Assembly: GCF_001548475.1 (NCBI RefSeq)
Contig: NZ_LRUJ01000004.1
Coordinates: 162,481 to 226,480 of the forward strand
DNA length: 64,000 bases
Source: Bordetella hinzii LMG 13501
Lineage (GTDB): Bacteria; Pseudomonadota; Gammaproteobacteria; Burkholderiales; Burkholderiaceae_B
Direction: 5' to 3'
Below are positions 49,850 to 60,717 of the stretch, one piece after another. A model generated the notes under the pieces. It ran no database searches and was not told where the DNA came from. It was given only the letters and a program-made list of their open reading frames with translations. Each line of letters begins with the position of its first letter. The stretch's first letter is position 1. The position numbers and the translations under genes were made by a program.

Positions 49850-50650
49850 ATGGCGACTGCCAACGACGGCCGCCGCAGCATCCAGTCGGTGGAGGTGGGC
49901 TTTCCGCTGCTGGCGGCCCTGGTCGACGCGGCCCGGCCCATGACGCTGCGCGACCTGGCGGCCGCGGCCGGCATGACCTCGGCCAAGGCCCATCCCTATC
50001 TGGTGAGCTTCATCCGCGTGGGCCTGGTCCAGCAGGACAGCATCAGCGGCCACTACGAGCTGGGCCCCTTCGCCTTGCAGATGGGCCTGGTGAGCCTGCA
50101 GCGCCTGGACCCGGTGCGCGTGGCGCTGCCCGAAGTCGCGCAATTCCAGGCCGGCATCGGCCACACCGTGGGCCTGGCCGTGCTGGGCTCGCACGGTCCG
50201 ACCATGGTGCATATCACCGAGGCCAGCTATCCGGTCCACGTGAACATGCGCCAGGGCACGGTGATGTCCATGCTCAACACGGCCACCGGCCTGGTGTTCG
50301 CGGCCTGGCTGCCGCCCAAGGTGGCCGAGCACTACATCGCGCGCGAAGAAAACGACACGGCCGTCACCTCGACGCTGGCGACGCCGCTGAAATCGGCCCG
50401 CCCCGCGCATCTGCAAGCCATGCTGGCCGACATCCGGGTGCACGGCATGGCGCGCGCCGTGGGCAACCCGCTGCCGGGCGTGGACGCCCTGTCCGTGCCG
50501 GTCTTCGACCATGCGGGCAAGCTGGCGCTGGCGATCACCGCCATCGGCCCCAGCGGCCTGTTCGACGTCTCCTGGAACGGCAGCATCGCCCGGCCGCTGC
50601 TGGCCTGCGCCCAGGAGGTTTCGCGCAAGCTGGGCTGGCGCGCCGCCTGA
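49850..50650 (+). CDS. IclR-family transcriptional regulator A
   Basis: 266 residues. Winged helix T-L-R-D-L-A-A-A-A-G-M-T-S-A-K-A-H-P-Y-L near the N-terminus and an IclR effector domain (G-P-T-M-V-H-I-T-E, G-M-A-R-A-V-G-N-P, A-I-T-A-I-G-P-S-G). It is encoded right after the HAD phosphatase, and target genes are not obvious. It faces a second IclR gene convergently at 50660, only 9 bp away. Confidence 0.9.
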   Translation: MATANDGRRSIQSVEVGFPLLAALVDAARPMTLRDLAAAAGMTSAKAHPYLVSFIRVGLVQQDSISGHYELGPFALQMGLVSLQRLDPVRVALPEVAQFQAGIGHTVGLAVLGSHGPTMVHITEASYPVHVNMRQGTVMSMLNTATGLVFAAWLPPKVAEHYIAREENDTAVTSTLATPLKSARPAHLQAMLADIRVHGMARAVGNPLPGVDALSVPVFDHAGKLALAITAIGPSGLFDVSWNGSIARPLLACAQEVSRKLGWRAA

Positions 50651-50659
50651 GCCGCGCGC

Positions 50660-51439
50660 TCAGTCCGCGCGGTTGGCCGCGCCGGTCGCCAGCGCGTCCT
50701 CGATGCGGCGCGCATAGCGTTTCATGACCTGCGCCAGCGCTTCGTGGCCCTTGTTCCGCAGCCGCTGCAGCGGCCCGGTCACGCCCAGGCTGTAGATCAC
50801 GGTCTGCCTCGGCCCGCGGATGGGCACGCCCAGCGCGGCCAGTTCCTCGTCGATTTCGCCTATGCAGGTGGCATAGCCCTGCTCGCGGATGCGCGCGTAC
50901 TCGCGCCGGATGTCGTCCGGATCGGTGCGGGTGTTGGACGTCAGGCGCGGCAGGGGATCGGCCAGGGCGGCGTCGATGACGCTGGCCGGCTGGAAGGCCA
51001 GGATGGCCTTGGCCGAAGCCGCGGCATGCGGCGCCATCCCCTTGCCCGGCAGCACGAAGCCGCGCCAGGGCGTGTCGGGCGCCTCCATCAGCACTGACGA
51101 CACGCTGGTGCCGGCGTGCATCTTGGCCAGATAGCAGGTCTCGTCGGTTTCGGCCGCCATGTCGGCCAGGTGCGGCCGCACCACGGTGGCCACCCACTCC
51201 GTATCCGCGCTGGCCATGGCCAGGCGCCGGATGCGCCCGCCCAGCACGTAGGCCCCGCCCGCCACCATGTCCACCAATTGCGAGTCCTGCATGGTGCCCA
51301 GCAGCCGGTGGGCGCTGGTCTTGGGCAAGGCCAGCATGCGCGCGACTTCGGTCAGGCCCAGGCCGTCGGGAAAAGAGGCCAGCAGTTCGAGGATGCGGGT
51401 GTAGCGCTCAAGCGGGGGAGGTTTGGGCTCTTGGCTCAT
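50660..51439 (-). CDS. IclR-family transcriptional regulator B
   Basis: 259 residues from ATG 51439. The helix-turn-helix is L-T-E-V-A-R-M-L-A-L-P-K-T-S-A-H-R-L-L. The effector domain has G-K-G-M-A-P-H-A-A-A-S-A-K-A-I-L and I-R-G-P-R-Q-T-V-I-Y-S-L-G-V-T-G-P. It is divergent from the liv/hyu operon and separated by 187 bp that contain GGAAC/GTTCC dyads, so it is the likely local regulator of that operon. Confidence 0.9.
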   Translation of the reverse strand: MSQEPKPPPLERYTRILELLASFPDGLGLTEVARMLALPKTSAHRLLGTMQDSQLVDMVAGGAYVLGGRIRRLAMASADTEWVATVVRPHLADMAAETDETCYLAKMHAGTSVSSVLMEAPDTPWRGFVLPGKGMAPHAAASAKAILAFQPASVIDAALADPLPRLTSNTRTDPDDIRREYARIREQGYATCIGEIDEELAALGVPIRGPRQTVIYSLGVTGPLQRLRNKGHEALAQVMKRYARRIEDALATGAANRAD

Positions 51440-51534
51440 GGTGTTTTCCTTGGTGGCGCATTTTAGGGCGGACACGTCCCGGGAAAACCCGGTCTTGCCC
51501 GCGGGGCGGCGCTTTTTTTATTATACCGAAAAAA

Positions 51535-51547
51535 GGAACGTTGTTCC
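51535..51547. promoter_or_regulatory. candidate IclR operator
   Basis: GGAAC-GTT-GTTCC inverted repeat, followed by a further half site GGAAC at 51555-51559. IclR proteins commonly bind GGAA/TTCC dyads. It lies between the IclR gene B and the liv/hyu operon, near an AT-rich TTATTATACC that may be a -10 region. Confidence 0.5.
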
Positions 51548-51626
51548 GAAAACCGGAACGACCACCCTCCGGGAACCTTCCATGGGGAAGCCCGCCTTCA
51601 GCGTGATACGTCACAGGAGCGCAGCA

Positions 51627-52769
51627 ATGTCAGTCCAACGCTTTCACCGTTTCGCCCGCCGCCACCTGGCGGCTCTTGCCCTGGCCGGCCTGAGCGGCGC
51701 GGCCGGCGCACAGAATGTGGTCGTCGGCGCCACCGTGCCCCTGACCGGGCCGCTGTCCCTGACCGGCAAGCAGTACTACAACTCGCTCAAGCTGGCCGAG
51801 GACGACATCAACAAGGCCGGGGGCTTGCAGGGCAAGCCGGTCAAGTTCGTGTTCGAGGACGCCCAGGCTTCCAACGGCACCGCCGTCAACGCCTATGTGA
51901 AGCTGGTGCAGGAGAACAAGCCCGCCTTCACCTTCCTCACCAGCTACAGCACGCAGAACATCGCCGTGGCCCCTGAAGTCACCAAGACCGGCATCCCGGC
52001 CATGTATGCCGGCGGCGCGGACGCCGTGGGCGAGCTGGGCAACCCCTGGATGTTCCGCATCCGGCCGCAGGACAGCACGGCGGCCGTGGCGATGGCCCGC
52101 TTCGTCAAGGACGAGCTCAAACTCGCCAAGCCCGGCATCCTCTACATCCAGAACGACTTCGGCCAGGGCGGCGCCAACGCCGCGGCCGCCTATCTCAAGG
52201 AACAAGGCATCGCCGCGGTCGGCATGGAAGCCTATGGCCAGAACGACAAGGACATGTCGGCCCAGATCCTCGGCCTGAAGAACAAGGGCGCCGACGTCAT
52301 CCTGGCCTTCGTCTATCCCCAGGACGGCGCCATGCTGCTGCGGCAGATCAAGATGCTGGGCATCAAGCAGCCGGTGGTGGCCTCGTCGGCGGCCTTTGTC
52401 CCGGCCGCCATGCAATTGCTCTCGCCGCGCGACCTGGAAAACGTCTGGGGCGTCATCGACACCTATTTGCCAGCCACCGAGCGCGGCAAGGCCTACGCCG
52501 AACGTTTCAAGCAGCGGTTCTCCATGGACGCCGATCCCTATGGCGCGGCTTATTACGACGGCGCCATGCTCATGGCCCAGGCCATCAACGCCGTGGGCAC
52601 GGAGCCGCAGAAGCTGCAGGCCTATCTCAAGAACGTGAAGGACTACCAGGGCGTCTCGCACGTCTACGGTTTCGACGCCAAGGGCAATGGCGTGCATGAC
52701 GTCGCGGTGGTGAAGTTCGCCGACGGCAGCAAGGACATGCGGTTCATCAGCGCCATCAAGGTCGACTGA
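51627..52769 (+). CDS. branched-chain amino-acid-type ABC binding protein
   Basis: 380 residues from ATG 51627 (AGGAG). A signal peptide ends G-A-A-G-A-Q. The Peripla_BP_6 (LivJ-like) domain starts V-V-V-G-A-T-V-P-L-T-G-P and contains L-T-S-Y-S-T-Q-N and F-G-Q-G-G-A-N-A-A. It is the first gene of a complete LivJHMGF importer. Because it is joined to hydantoinase/oxoprolinase genes, the ligand is more likely a cyclic amide, lactam or related compound than leucine. Confidence 0.9.
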   Translation: MSVQRFHRFARRHLAALALAGLSGAAGAQNVVVGATVPLTGPLSLTGKQYYNSLKLAEDDINKAGGLQGKPVKFVFEDAQASNGTAVNAYVKLVQENKPAFTFLTSYSTQNIAVAPEVTKTGIPAMYAGGADAVGELGNPWMFRIRPQDSTAAVAMARFVKDELKLAKPGILYIQNDFGQGGANAAAAYLKEQGIAAVGMEAYGQNDKDMSAQILGLKNKGADVILAFVYPQDGAMLLRQIKMLGIKQPVVASSAAFVPAAMQLLSPRDLENVWGVIDTYLPATERGKAYAERFKQRFSMDADPYGAAYYDGAMLMAQAINAVGTEPQKLQAYLKNVKDYQGVSHVYGFDAKGNGVHDVAVVKFADGSKDMRFISAIKVD

Positions 52770-52797
52770 GCATGGGCGCCGCCACGAGGGGACTTTC

Positions 52798-53673
52798 ATG
52801 CAGGAAATGATCCAACTGCTGGTCAACGGCGTAGCGCTGGGCAGCGTCTACGCCCTGGCCGCGCTGGGCTTTGTCATCGTGTACTCCGCCACCAGCGTGG
52901 TGAACTTCGCCGCCGGCCAGTTCGTCATGCTGGGCACTTTCTTCGGCGTGACCACCATCATCCAGGCCCAATGGCCGGCCGCCCTGGCCTATCCGGTGGC
53001 CCTGGCCATGATGGCGCTGTTCGGCCTGCTTTTCTATGTGCTGGTCCACCTGCCCTTGCAGAACCGCCCGGTGGTGGCGGTGATCATCGGCACGGTGGCC
53101 GCCGGCATCGCCATGCAGAACGGCGCGCTGCTGATCTGGGACGCCTGGCCGTTTCGCATGCCCTCGCCTTTCGGCGACGGCACGGTCAGCCTGGCCGGCG
53201 GCGTCATCACGGTGCACGCCTTGGCCACCATAGGCATCACGCTGCTGCTCATCGCCGGCCTGTACGCCCTGCTGCACCGCACGCCCATCGGCCGTTCCAT
53301 GCGGGCCGTGGCGCAGGATGTGGAGACCGCCAAGCTCATGGGGCTGCCCGTGCGGGCACTCCTGGGCTTTGCCTGGCTGCTGGCCGCCGTGTTCGCCGGC
53401 TTCGCCGGGCTGCTGGTCGGTCCCATGTGGTTCGCCGACGTCAACATGGGAGACGCCGTGGCGCTGAAGGCCTTCGCGGCCACCATCATCGGCGGCTTCG
53501 GGAGCGTGCCCGGCGCCATTGCCGGGGGCCTGCTGGTCGGGCTGATCGAGATCCTCGGCGCGGCCTATCTCTCCTCCACCTACAAGGACCTGCTGGCTTT
53601 CGGGATCATGATCCTCTTCTTGCTGGCCAGGCCGCAGGGCATTTTCGGCGAACGCATCGCCGACCGGGGCTGA
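52798..53673 (+). CDS. ABC transporter permease, LivH type
   Basis: 291 residues with about eight membrane helices: G-S-V-Y-A-L-A-A-L-G-F-V-I-V-Y near the N-terminus and the LivH coupling region around V-E-T-A-K-L-M-G-L-P-V near the middle. It begins 28 bp after the binding-protein gene and ends 2 bp before the second permease gene. It imports the ligand together with LivM. Confidence 0.9.
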   Translation: MQEMIQLLVNGVALGSVYALAALGFVIVYSATSVVNFAAGQFVMLGTFFGVTTIIQAQWPAALAYPVALAMMALFGLLFYVLVHLPLQNRPVVAVIIGTVAAGIAMQNGALLIWDAWPFRMPSPFGDGTVSLAGGVITVHALATIGITLLLIAGLYALLHRTPIGRSMRAVAQDVETAKLMGLPVRALLGFAWLLAAVFAGFAGLLVGPMWFADVNMGDAVALKAFAATIIGGFGSVPGAIAGGLLVGLIEILGAAYLSSTYKDLLAFGIMILFLLARPQGIFGERIADRG

Positions 53674-53675
53674 CC

Positions 53676-54635
53676 ATGAAACGATCCACATTGCTTGGCA
53701 TGCTGGCCGTGCTGGCGCTGGCTGCCCTGCTCCCCCTGTTCACGCAGGGCTATGGCAACCGCCTGGCCAATACCGCCATTATTTCGGCCATCGCCGTCAT
53801 CGGCCTGAACTTCGTGTTCGGCTACGCCGGCCTGATTTCGCTGGCGCACGCGGCCTTCATGGGCGTGGCGGCCTATCTGGTCGCCATCCTGACCACCAGC
53901 CACGGCTGGAATCCCTGGCAGGCCGCGCTGGCCGGCATCGCCGCGGCCTGCCTGAGCGCCTATCTGACCGGCCGCATCCTGCTGCGCCTGAAGGGCCATT
54001 ACCTCGCCCTGGCCACCCTGGGGCTGAACGTGAGCTTCACCATCGTGGTATCCAACTGGATGGAAGTCACCGGCGGCACCAACGGGATCTCGGGCATACC
54101 GGCGCTGCGCCTGGGACCGGTGGCGCTGGACAGCGAGCCCAGCTTCTATTGGTTTTCGCTCGCCATCCTCGCGTTCCTGGCCTTGCTGGCCGCCCGCGTG
54201 CGCCGCTCGCACGCCGGACGCGCCTTGATGGCGGTGCGCGACGACGAGCTGGCCTCGGCCATGACGGGCCTGCCGGTCACGCGGGTCAAGGTGGCCGCCT
54301 TTACGCTGGGCGCGGCCTACGCCGCCGTGGCGGGCTGCCTGTTCGCCTTTCACATCCGCTTTGTCTCGCCGGAAGACTTCAATTTCTCGCACTCCATCAT
54401 CTACCTGGCCATGCTGGTGGTCGGCGGCGAAGGCAGCATCATCGGCGCCATCCTCGGCGCGGTGGGCGTGACCTTGTTGCCCGAATTGCTGCGCGGCGTG
54501 GGCAACGCCTACCTGCTGATTTTCGGCGTGCTGGTGCTGCTCATCCTGGTGGTGCTGCCGCGCGGGCTCATCAGCCTGCTGGACCGGAGCACCTATGAGC
54601 GCCGCCGCGCCGCCATCGCGGGAGGCCGGCCATGA
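53676..54635 (+). CDS. ABC transporter permease, LivM type
   Basis: 319 residues from ATG 53676; the frame is open far upstream only because it runs inside livH. Membrane helices include A-V-I-G-L-N-F-V-F-G-Y-A-G-L-I-S, typical of LivM, and the coupling loop D-D-E-L-A-S-A-M-T-G-L-P. It overlaps livG by 4 bp (ATGA). Confidence 0.9.
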   Translation: MKRSTLLGMLAVLALAALLPLFTQGYGNRLANTAIISAIAVIGLNFVFGYAGLISLAHAAFMGVAAYLVAILTTSHGWNPWQAALAGIAAACLSAYLTGRILLRLKGHYLALATLGLNVSFTIVVSNWMEVTGGTNGISGIPALRLGPVALDSEPSFYWFSLAILAFLALLAARVRRSHAGRALMAVRDDELASAMTGLPVTRVKVAAFTLGAAYAAVAGCLFAFHIRFVSPEDFNFSHSIIYLAMLVVGGEGSIIGAILGAVGVTLLPELLRGVGNAYLLIFGVLVLLILVVLPRGLISLLDRSTYERRRAAIAGGRP

Positions 54636-55400
54636 CCGCCCTCATGCGCGTGGAGAACATCAGCAAGCGCTACGGCGGCGTGCAGGCGCTGTCGGACGTC
54701 AGCCTGGACATCGCCGACCATCAGTTCTACGCCATCATCGGCCCCAATGGCGCGGGCAAGAGCACGCTGCTCAATGTCATGACGGGCCTGGTGCCGCCCA
54801 CGTCGGGCCGTATCCGCTTCGACGGCGCCGAGCTCACCGGCCGCCCCACGCATGCCATCGTGCATGCCGGCATCGGCCGCATCTTCCAGAGCGGGCGGCT
54901 GTTCACGCGCCTGAGCGTGCTGGAGAACGTCATGCTGGGCGCGGCCATGCGCGACTCGCGTTCGCTGGCCGGCCTGCTGCTGCGTCCGGGCGCGGCCCGC
55001 CGGCGCGAGCTTGCCGCGCGGGAGGCCGCCTTCGAGACGCTGCGCCACTTCGATCTGCACGCCTACGCCGACCGCAGCATCGGCTCGCTCTCCTATGGCA
55101 ATCGCCGCATGGTGGAGATGGCCCGCGTCATGGTGGCCAGGCCGAGGCTGCTGCTGCTGGACGAACCGGCCGCCGGCCTGAACTCCGGCGAAGTCGAGCA
55201 ATTGATGGACCTGCTGCGGCGCCTGCGCGAGCAGCACCGCCTGTCCGTCGTGCTGATCGAACACAACATGGGCATGGTGATGCGCCTGGCCGAGCGCGTG
55301 GCGGTGCTGAACTTCGGCGCCAAGCTGGCCGAGGGCACGCCCGCCGAAGTGCAATCCAACCCGGCCGTGCTCGAGGCCTATCTCGGAGGAGGCTACCAGC

Positions 55401-55414
<14 letters not shown>
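54632..55414 (+). CDS. ABC transporter ATPase, LivG type
   Basis: 260 residues. Walker A G-P-N-G-A-G-K-S, the LivG-style signature L-S-Y-G-N-R-R-M-V-E and Walker B L-L-L-L-D-E-P-A-A-G. The C-terminal tail A-Y-L-G-G is usual for the family. It overlaps the livF gene by 14 bp. One of two ATPases driving the importer. Confidence 0.93.
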
Positions 55415-56096
<682 letters not shown>

Positions 56097-56182
56097 TTCC
56101 TGATCGAGAGAAACATGCATCCATCCTTGTTTTCACGCCCGCCGCGCGTCCGCAATGCCCTGCGCCGCTTGGGAGAACCGTC

Positions 56183-58201
56183 ATGACCGTCACCGTAGGC
56201 ATCGACGTCGGCGGCACCTTCACGGACCTCATCCTGGTCGACGACCAGAGCGGCTCGGTGCGCATCTCCAAGGTGCCCAGCACCCTGGACAACCAGGCCT
56301 ATGGCGTGCTGGAGGCCCTGCGCCGAACCGGCATCGCGCTGGAGCAGGTCGACAGCATCGTCCATGGCACCACGACCACCACGAATGCCGTGCTCGAACG
56401 CAAGCTCGCCCGGGTGGGCCTCATCACCACCGAGGGTTTTCGCGACATCCTGGAGCTGGGGCGCCGCACCCGCCCGCAGGCCTATGGCCTGACCGGCAGC
56501 TTCGTGCCCCTCATCCCGCGCGAACTGCGCCGCGAAGTGGCCGAACGCATGGACGCCCAGGGGCAGGTGCTCGTGCCGCTGGACGAGGCGGCCTTCGTGG
56601 CGCGCGTGCGCGAACTGGCCGACAGCGGCGTTGAGGCGCTGGTCATCCATTTTCTGCACAGCTACGCCAATCCCGCGCATGAACTGCGCGCCCTGGAACT
56701 GGCGCGCCAGCACTGGCCCAATCAATACATCACGGCCGGCCACGCCATCATCTCCGAGTTCCGCGAATTCGAGCGCGGCACGGCCGCCGCGGTCAACGCC
56801 TCGGTGCAGCCCATCCTGGACCGCTATATCGACCGCCTGCAAGGCAGCCTCTCCGAAGCCGGCTTTCGCAGCGACCTGTTGGTCATGCAGGGCAACGGCG
56901 GCACGGTCTCGGCGCGCGCCATCTCGCGCACGGCCATCAACACGGTCATGTCGGGTCCGGCGTCCGGCGTCATGGCCGCGGCCTATTCGGGACGGCTGTC
57001 GGGCTACCCCAACCTCATCACCTACGACATGGGCGGCACGTCCTCCGACGTGGCCCTGATCGAGAACGGCGTGCCCAAGGTGTCCAGCGAGCTGGAACTG
57101 GAGTACGGCATGCCGCTGCACGTCCCCATGGTCGACGTTCACACCGTCGGCGCGGGCGGCGGCTCCATCGCCCGCGTGCAGGCGGGCGGCCTGTTGCGCG
57201 TGGGGCCCGACAGCGCCGGCGCGCGTCCCGGGCCCATCTGCTATGGCCGCGGCGGCGAGCTGCCCACCCTGACCGACGCCAACCTCGTGCTGGGCCGGCT
57301 GGATCCCCAGCGCCTGCTGGCCGTTGACCGGGCCGTGACGGTGGACGAAGTGGCCGGGCGCATCGAGGCGGCCATCGGCAAGCCGCTGGGCCTGGACGCG
57401 GTGCAGGCCGCCGCCGCCATCCTGCAGGTCGGCAACAACAATATGGCCGGCGCCGTGCGCCTGGTCAGCCTGGCGCGCGGCTACGATCCGCGTGACTTCG
57501 CGCTCTTTGCCTTTGGCGGCGCGGGCCCCTTGCATGCCGTGGCCCTGGCGCGCGAACTGGCCATCCCCACTGTCCTCATCCCGGTGCGCCCGGGCCTGAC
57601 CAATGCGCTGGGCTGCCTGGTCGCCGACGTCCGGCACGATTTCGTCAAATCCTTCAACCGCCCGCTCAAGGACCTGCGCGACGAAGACCTGGCCGATTGC
57701 CTGCGCGAGCAGATCGCCCAGGGCCGGGCCGCCATCGCCCGCGACGGCATCGCCGTCTCCGAGATCGAGGTCTTTCATCACGCGCAGATGCAGTTCCAAG
57801 GCCAGAGCCACCTGCTCACCGTGGCGCTGCAGCCCGGGCAGGCCACGGTGGCGCAATTGCAGGAAGCCTTCGCGCGCGCCTATTGGCAGCGCTTCCAGGT
57901 CGAACTCTCGGAACTGCGCCCGCTGCTGGTCACGCTGGACACCAGCCTGGTCGGCAAGCGGCAGGGCATCTCGCTGGACATGCTGCGCAGCACCGGCGCG
58001 CCCGCCGCCGAAGCCCGGCGCCGTCCGGTCTGGTTTGCCGACACCGGCTGGGTGGACACCCCCGTCCTTGCCCGCGAACACGTCCCCGCCGAAGGGCTGG
58101 CCGGTCCGGCCATCATCGAACAACTGGACGCCACCATCGTCATCGACCCGGGCGCCCATGCGCGCGGCGACGCCTACGGCAACCTCATCATCTCCCTCTA
58201 G
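56183..58201 (+). CDS. hydantoinase/oxoprolinase subunit A (HyuA family)
   Basis: 672 residues. The N-terminal actin-like ATP site is V-G-I-D-V-G-G-T-F-T-D, with H-G-T-T-T-T-T-N-A following and a second phosphate loop in Y-D-M-G-G-T-S-S-D-V. G-A-G-G-G-S-I-A-R is also family-typical. Such subunits form ATP-dependent enzymes with the B subunit (5-oxoprolinase, N-methylhydantoinase, or acetone/acetophenone carboxylase relatives). The transporter context suggests hydrolysis of an imported cyclic amide. Gap to subunit B is 6 bp. Confidence 0.88.
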   Translation: MTVTVGIDVGGTFTDLILVDDQSGSVRISKVPSTLDNQAYGVLEALRRTGIALEQVDSIVHGTTTTTNAVLERKLARVGLITTEGFRDILELGRRTRPQAYGLTGSFVPLIPRELRREVAERMDAQGQVLVPLDEAAFVARVRELADSGVEALVIHFLHSYANPAHELRALELARQHWPNQYITAGHAIISEFREFERGTAAAVNASVQPILDRYIDRLQGSLSEAGFRSDLLVMQGNGGTVSARAISRTAINTVMSGPASGVMAAAYSGRLSGYPNLITYDMGGTSSDVALIENGVPKVSSELELEYGMPLHVPMVDVHTVGAGGGSIARVQAGGLLRVGPDSAGARPGPICYGRGGELPTLTDANLVLGRLDPQRLLAVDRAVTVDEVAGRIEAAIGKPLGLDAVQAAAAILQVGNNNMAGAVRLVSLARGYDPRDFALFAFGGAGPLHAVALARELAIPTVLIPVRPGLTNALGCLVADVRHDFVKSFNRPLKDLRDEDLADCLREQIAQGRAAIARDGIAVSEIEVFHHAQMQFQGQSHLLTVALQPGQATVAQLQEAFARAYWQRFQVELSELRPLLVTLDTSLVGKRQGISLDMLRSTGAPAAEARRRPVWFADTGWVDTPVLAREHVPAEGLAGPAIIEQLDATIVIDPGAHARGDAYGNLIISL

Positions 58202-58207
58202 GTCATC

Positions 58208-59848
58208 ATGGCTACCATTGATCCCGTCACGCTCACCGTCATCCAGAGCGGGCTGCACCAGGTCTGCAACGAGATGGACCTGGCGCACTGCCGCGCGGCC
58301 TTCTCGCCCATCATTTCCGAGTCGCAGGACCGCTCCAACGGCATCTACCACCGCGAGACCGGCGAACTGATCGCCCAAGGCGAGCTGGGCCTGCCCATCT
58401 TCGTGGGCACCATGCAGTTCTCCACCCAGGCCGTCATCAAGCGCGCCCGCGACATCGCGCCCGGCGACGTCTTCATGGTCAACGACCCCTACCTGGGCGG
58501 CACGCACCTGATGGACGTGCGCTTCGTCAAACCCTTCTTCTACCGGGGCGATCTCTACGCCTGGCTGGCCAACACCGGCCACTGGCCCGACATGGGCGGC
58601 ATGGTGCCCGGCGGCTTTTCGGCCCACGCCACCGAGATCGAGCAGGAAGGCCTGCGCCTGCCGCCGGTCAAGCTGTACAAGCGAGGCGAAATGGACCCCG
58701 AGATCCTGTCCATCCTGATGTCCAATATCCGCATCGCCGAACAGCGCATCGGCGACATCAAGGCCCAGGCCGCCGCGCTGGCCATCGGCGAGCGGCGCCT
58801 GACGCAATTGCTGGACCGCTATGGCGCGCAGACCGTGGACGCGGCCGTGGTCGAACTCAAGCGCCAGGCCGCCGAGCAGACCCGCGCCGTCATCGCCGCC
58901 ATCCCCGACGGCGACTACGAAGGCCAGGCCTTCCTGGACTCCGATGGCGTGGTCGATGAGCCGCTCAAAGTCTCGGTCAAGATACACAAGGCGGGCGAAC
59001 TCATGCACTTCGACCTGAGCGAGTCCAGCCCGCCCTGCGCCGGCCCCATGAACAGCGTCATCGCCACCACCCGCTCCTCCATCTACCTGGCCATCAAGCA
59101 CGTCTTTCCCGAACTGCCCATCAACGCCGGCATGTTCGAACCGCTGCGCATCAGCGACCCCGACGACACCTTCCTCTACGCGCGCTATCCGCGTCCGGTC
59201 TCCGGCTGCGCGGCCGAAGTCAGCCAGCGCATCGCCGAGGCCGTCTTCGATGCCCTGCAAAAGGCCATCCCGCACCGCCTGTTCGCGGCCCCGGCCGGGA
59301 CCACCGCCAACCTGGCCATCGGCGGCACCGACCCGGACCGCAAGCGCTCCTACGTCATGTATGTCATCTCCGGCGGCGGCTATGGCGGCCATCCGGGCGG
59401 CGACGGCCTGACCAATGGCTGCTCCACCATAGGCATCTCCAAGGCCGCGCCGGTCGAAGTGCAGGAACAGCTCTATCCCGTGCTCTTCGAGCGCTACGCC
59501 ATCCACGAAGGCTCGGGCGGCCTGGGCGAATTCCGCGGCGGCATGGGCATCCACTACCGCATCCGCCTGCGCGCGGGCTCGGCCCGCGCCTCCATGGTCA
59601 TGGACCACGGCAAGTTCGGGCCGCCGGGCGCGGCCGGCGGCCAGGAAGGCGGACGCACCCGTGTCACCATCTACCGCGACGGCCAGGCCTATGTGCCGCC
59701 CCACGTCTCCAAGGACCAGGGAATCACCATGCAGGCCGGCGACGTGATCGAGGTCTTCACGCCGGGCGGCGGCGGCTATGGCGATCCCGCCAGGCGCTCG
59801 CCCCAGGCGCGGGAATATGACCGGCGGCAGGGGTATTACCCGGCGTGA
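58208..59848 (+). CDS. hydantoinase/oxoprolinase subunit B (HyuB family)
   Basis: 546 residues. HyuB hallmarks: N-G-I-Y-H-R-E-T-G-E near residue 42, V-N-D-P-Y-L-G-G-T-H-L-M-D, a glycine-rich G-G-G-Y-G-G-H-P-G-G-D-G and the C-terminal F-T-P-G-G-G-G-Y-G-D-P. It is the partner of subunit A. No third gamma subunit as in acetone carboxylase is encoded, which favours the hydantoinase/oxoprolinase type. It is the last gene of the operon. Confidence 0.88.
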   Translation: MATIDPVTLTVIQSGLHQVCNEMDLAHCRAAFSPIISESQDRSNGIYHRETGELIAQGELGLPIFVGTMQFSTQAVIKRARDIAPGDVFMVNDPYLGGTHLMDVRFVKPFFYRGDLYAWLANTGHWPDMGGMVPGGFSAHATEIEQEGLRLPPVKLYKRGEMDPEILSILMSNIRIAEQRIGDIKAQAAALAIGERRLTQLLDRYGAQTVDAAVVELKRQAAEQTRAVIAAIPDGDYEGQAFLDSDGVVDEPLKVSVKIHKAGELMHFDLSESSPPCAGPMNSVIATTRSSIYLAIKHVFPELPINAGMFEPLRISDPDDTFLYARYPRPVSGCAAEVSQRIAEAVFDALQKAIPHRLFAAPAGTTANLAIGGTDPDRKRSYVMYVISGGGYGGHPGGDGLTNGCSTIGISKAAPVEVQEQLYPVLFERYAIHEGSGGLGEFRGGMGIHYRIRLRAGSARASMVMDHGKFGPPGAAGGQEGGRTRVTIYRDGQAYVPPHVSKDQGITMQAGDVIEVFTPGGGGYGDPARRSPQAREYDRRQGYYPA

Positions 59849-59875
59849 TCCGGCGCGCCCGAGGCCCGGCCGGGC

Positions 59876-60583
59876 TCACCAACGGACGGTCCGCCCCTGG
59901 TAGTCGAGGTATTCCAGCCCGGGGCGGCCGCGCTTGGCCAATAACACCTCGACGACGCCTGGCACGCTTTCCTCGATGGACAGCCTGCCGCCGGGCCCGC
60001 CCAGCTCCGTGCGCACCCAGCCGGGCGCCATCAGCAACAAGGCGCGCGGCGTGCCGCGCTGCCGCGCCGCATAGCAGCGCATGAACTGGTTCAGCGCCGC
60101 CTTGGTGCCGCGATAAAGCTCTCGCTGCCCCGACTCGTTGTCGGCGATGCTGCCTTGGCCGGAGGACATGACCGCGATCAGCCCGTCGGGCGGGACCAGA
60201 TCCGCCAGGCGCTCGACGGCCCGCATCGGGCCCAGTGCATTGGTGATCATCAAGCCGGTGAAATCCTCGGTCGACACTTCACCGATGGTCTGGGAGGGGT
60301 CCGGATTCGTGGTGCCGGCGTTGACGAACAGGATGTCGAAGCGCCGATGCGACAGGCGCAAGCGCAAGGCATCGATGTCTTCTCCGCGGGCGACGTCCAC
60401 GGTTTCGATATCGACGCGGCCGGGATGCGCGTCGGCCAAGGCGTGCAAAGGCGTGGATGCGCCGCGCACGGTGCCGGTGACCTTCCAGCCCAGGGCCAGC
60501 AAGTTTGCGGCCATCGCGTGGCCAAGGCCGCGCGAGGCGCCGATGATCAGAATACGGGGAGCTTGCGTATCGGGGGGGGACAT
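59876..60583 (-). CDS. short-chain dehydrogenase (SDR)
   Basis: 235 residues. Cofactor loop G-A-S-R-G-L-G-H near residue 17, V-N-A-G-T-T-N in place of N-N-A-G, S-S-G-Q with the catalytic Ser, and the catalytic Y-R-G-T-K in L-Y-R-G-T-K-A-A-L-N. It resembles CsgA-like carbonyl reductases. Divergent from the LysR gene at 60718, which probably regulates it. The substrate is unknown. Confidence 0.85.
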   Translation of the reverse strand: MSPPDTQAPRILIIGASRGLGHAMAANLLALGWKVTGTVRGASTPLHALADAHPGRVDIETVDVARGEDIDALRLRLSHRRFDILFVNAGTTNPDPSQTIGEVSTEDFTGLMITNALGPMRAVERLADLVPPDGLIAVMSSGQGSIADNESGQRELYRGTKAALNQFMRCYAARQRGTPRALLLMAPGWVRTELGGPGGRLSIEESVPGVVEVLLAKRGRPGLEYLDYQGRTVRW

Positions 60584-60717
60584 GGGGCTTGCCTCTCAGG
60601 TAGGGATAGGACGCCTTCCATTCTGGACATGGGCCCCGAATTGCACCAGACGCGCTGGCTGCAAACCATGCTTGCGCCCAACGCCATGCCTGGTCAGCTT
60701 GGCGCTATGCTTGGCGG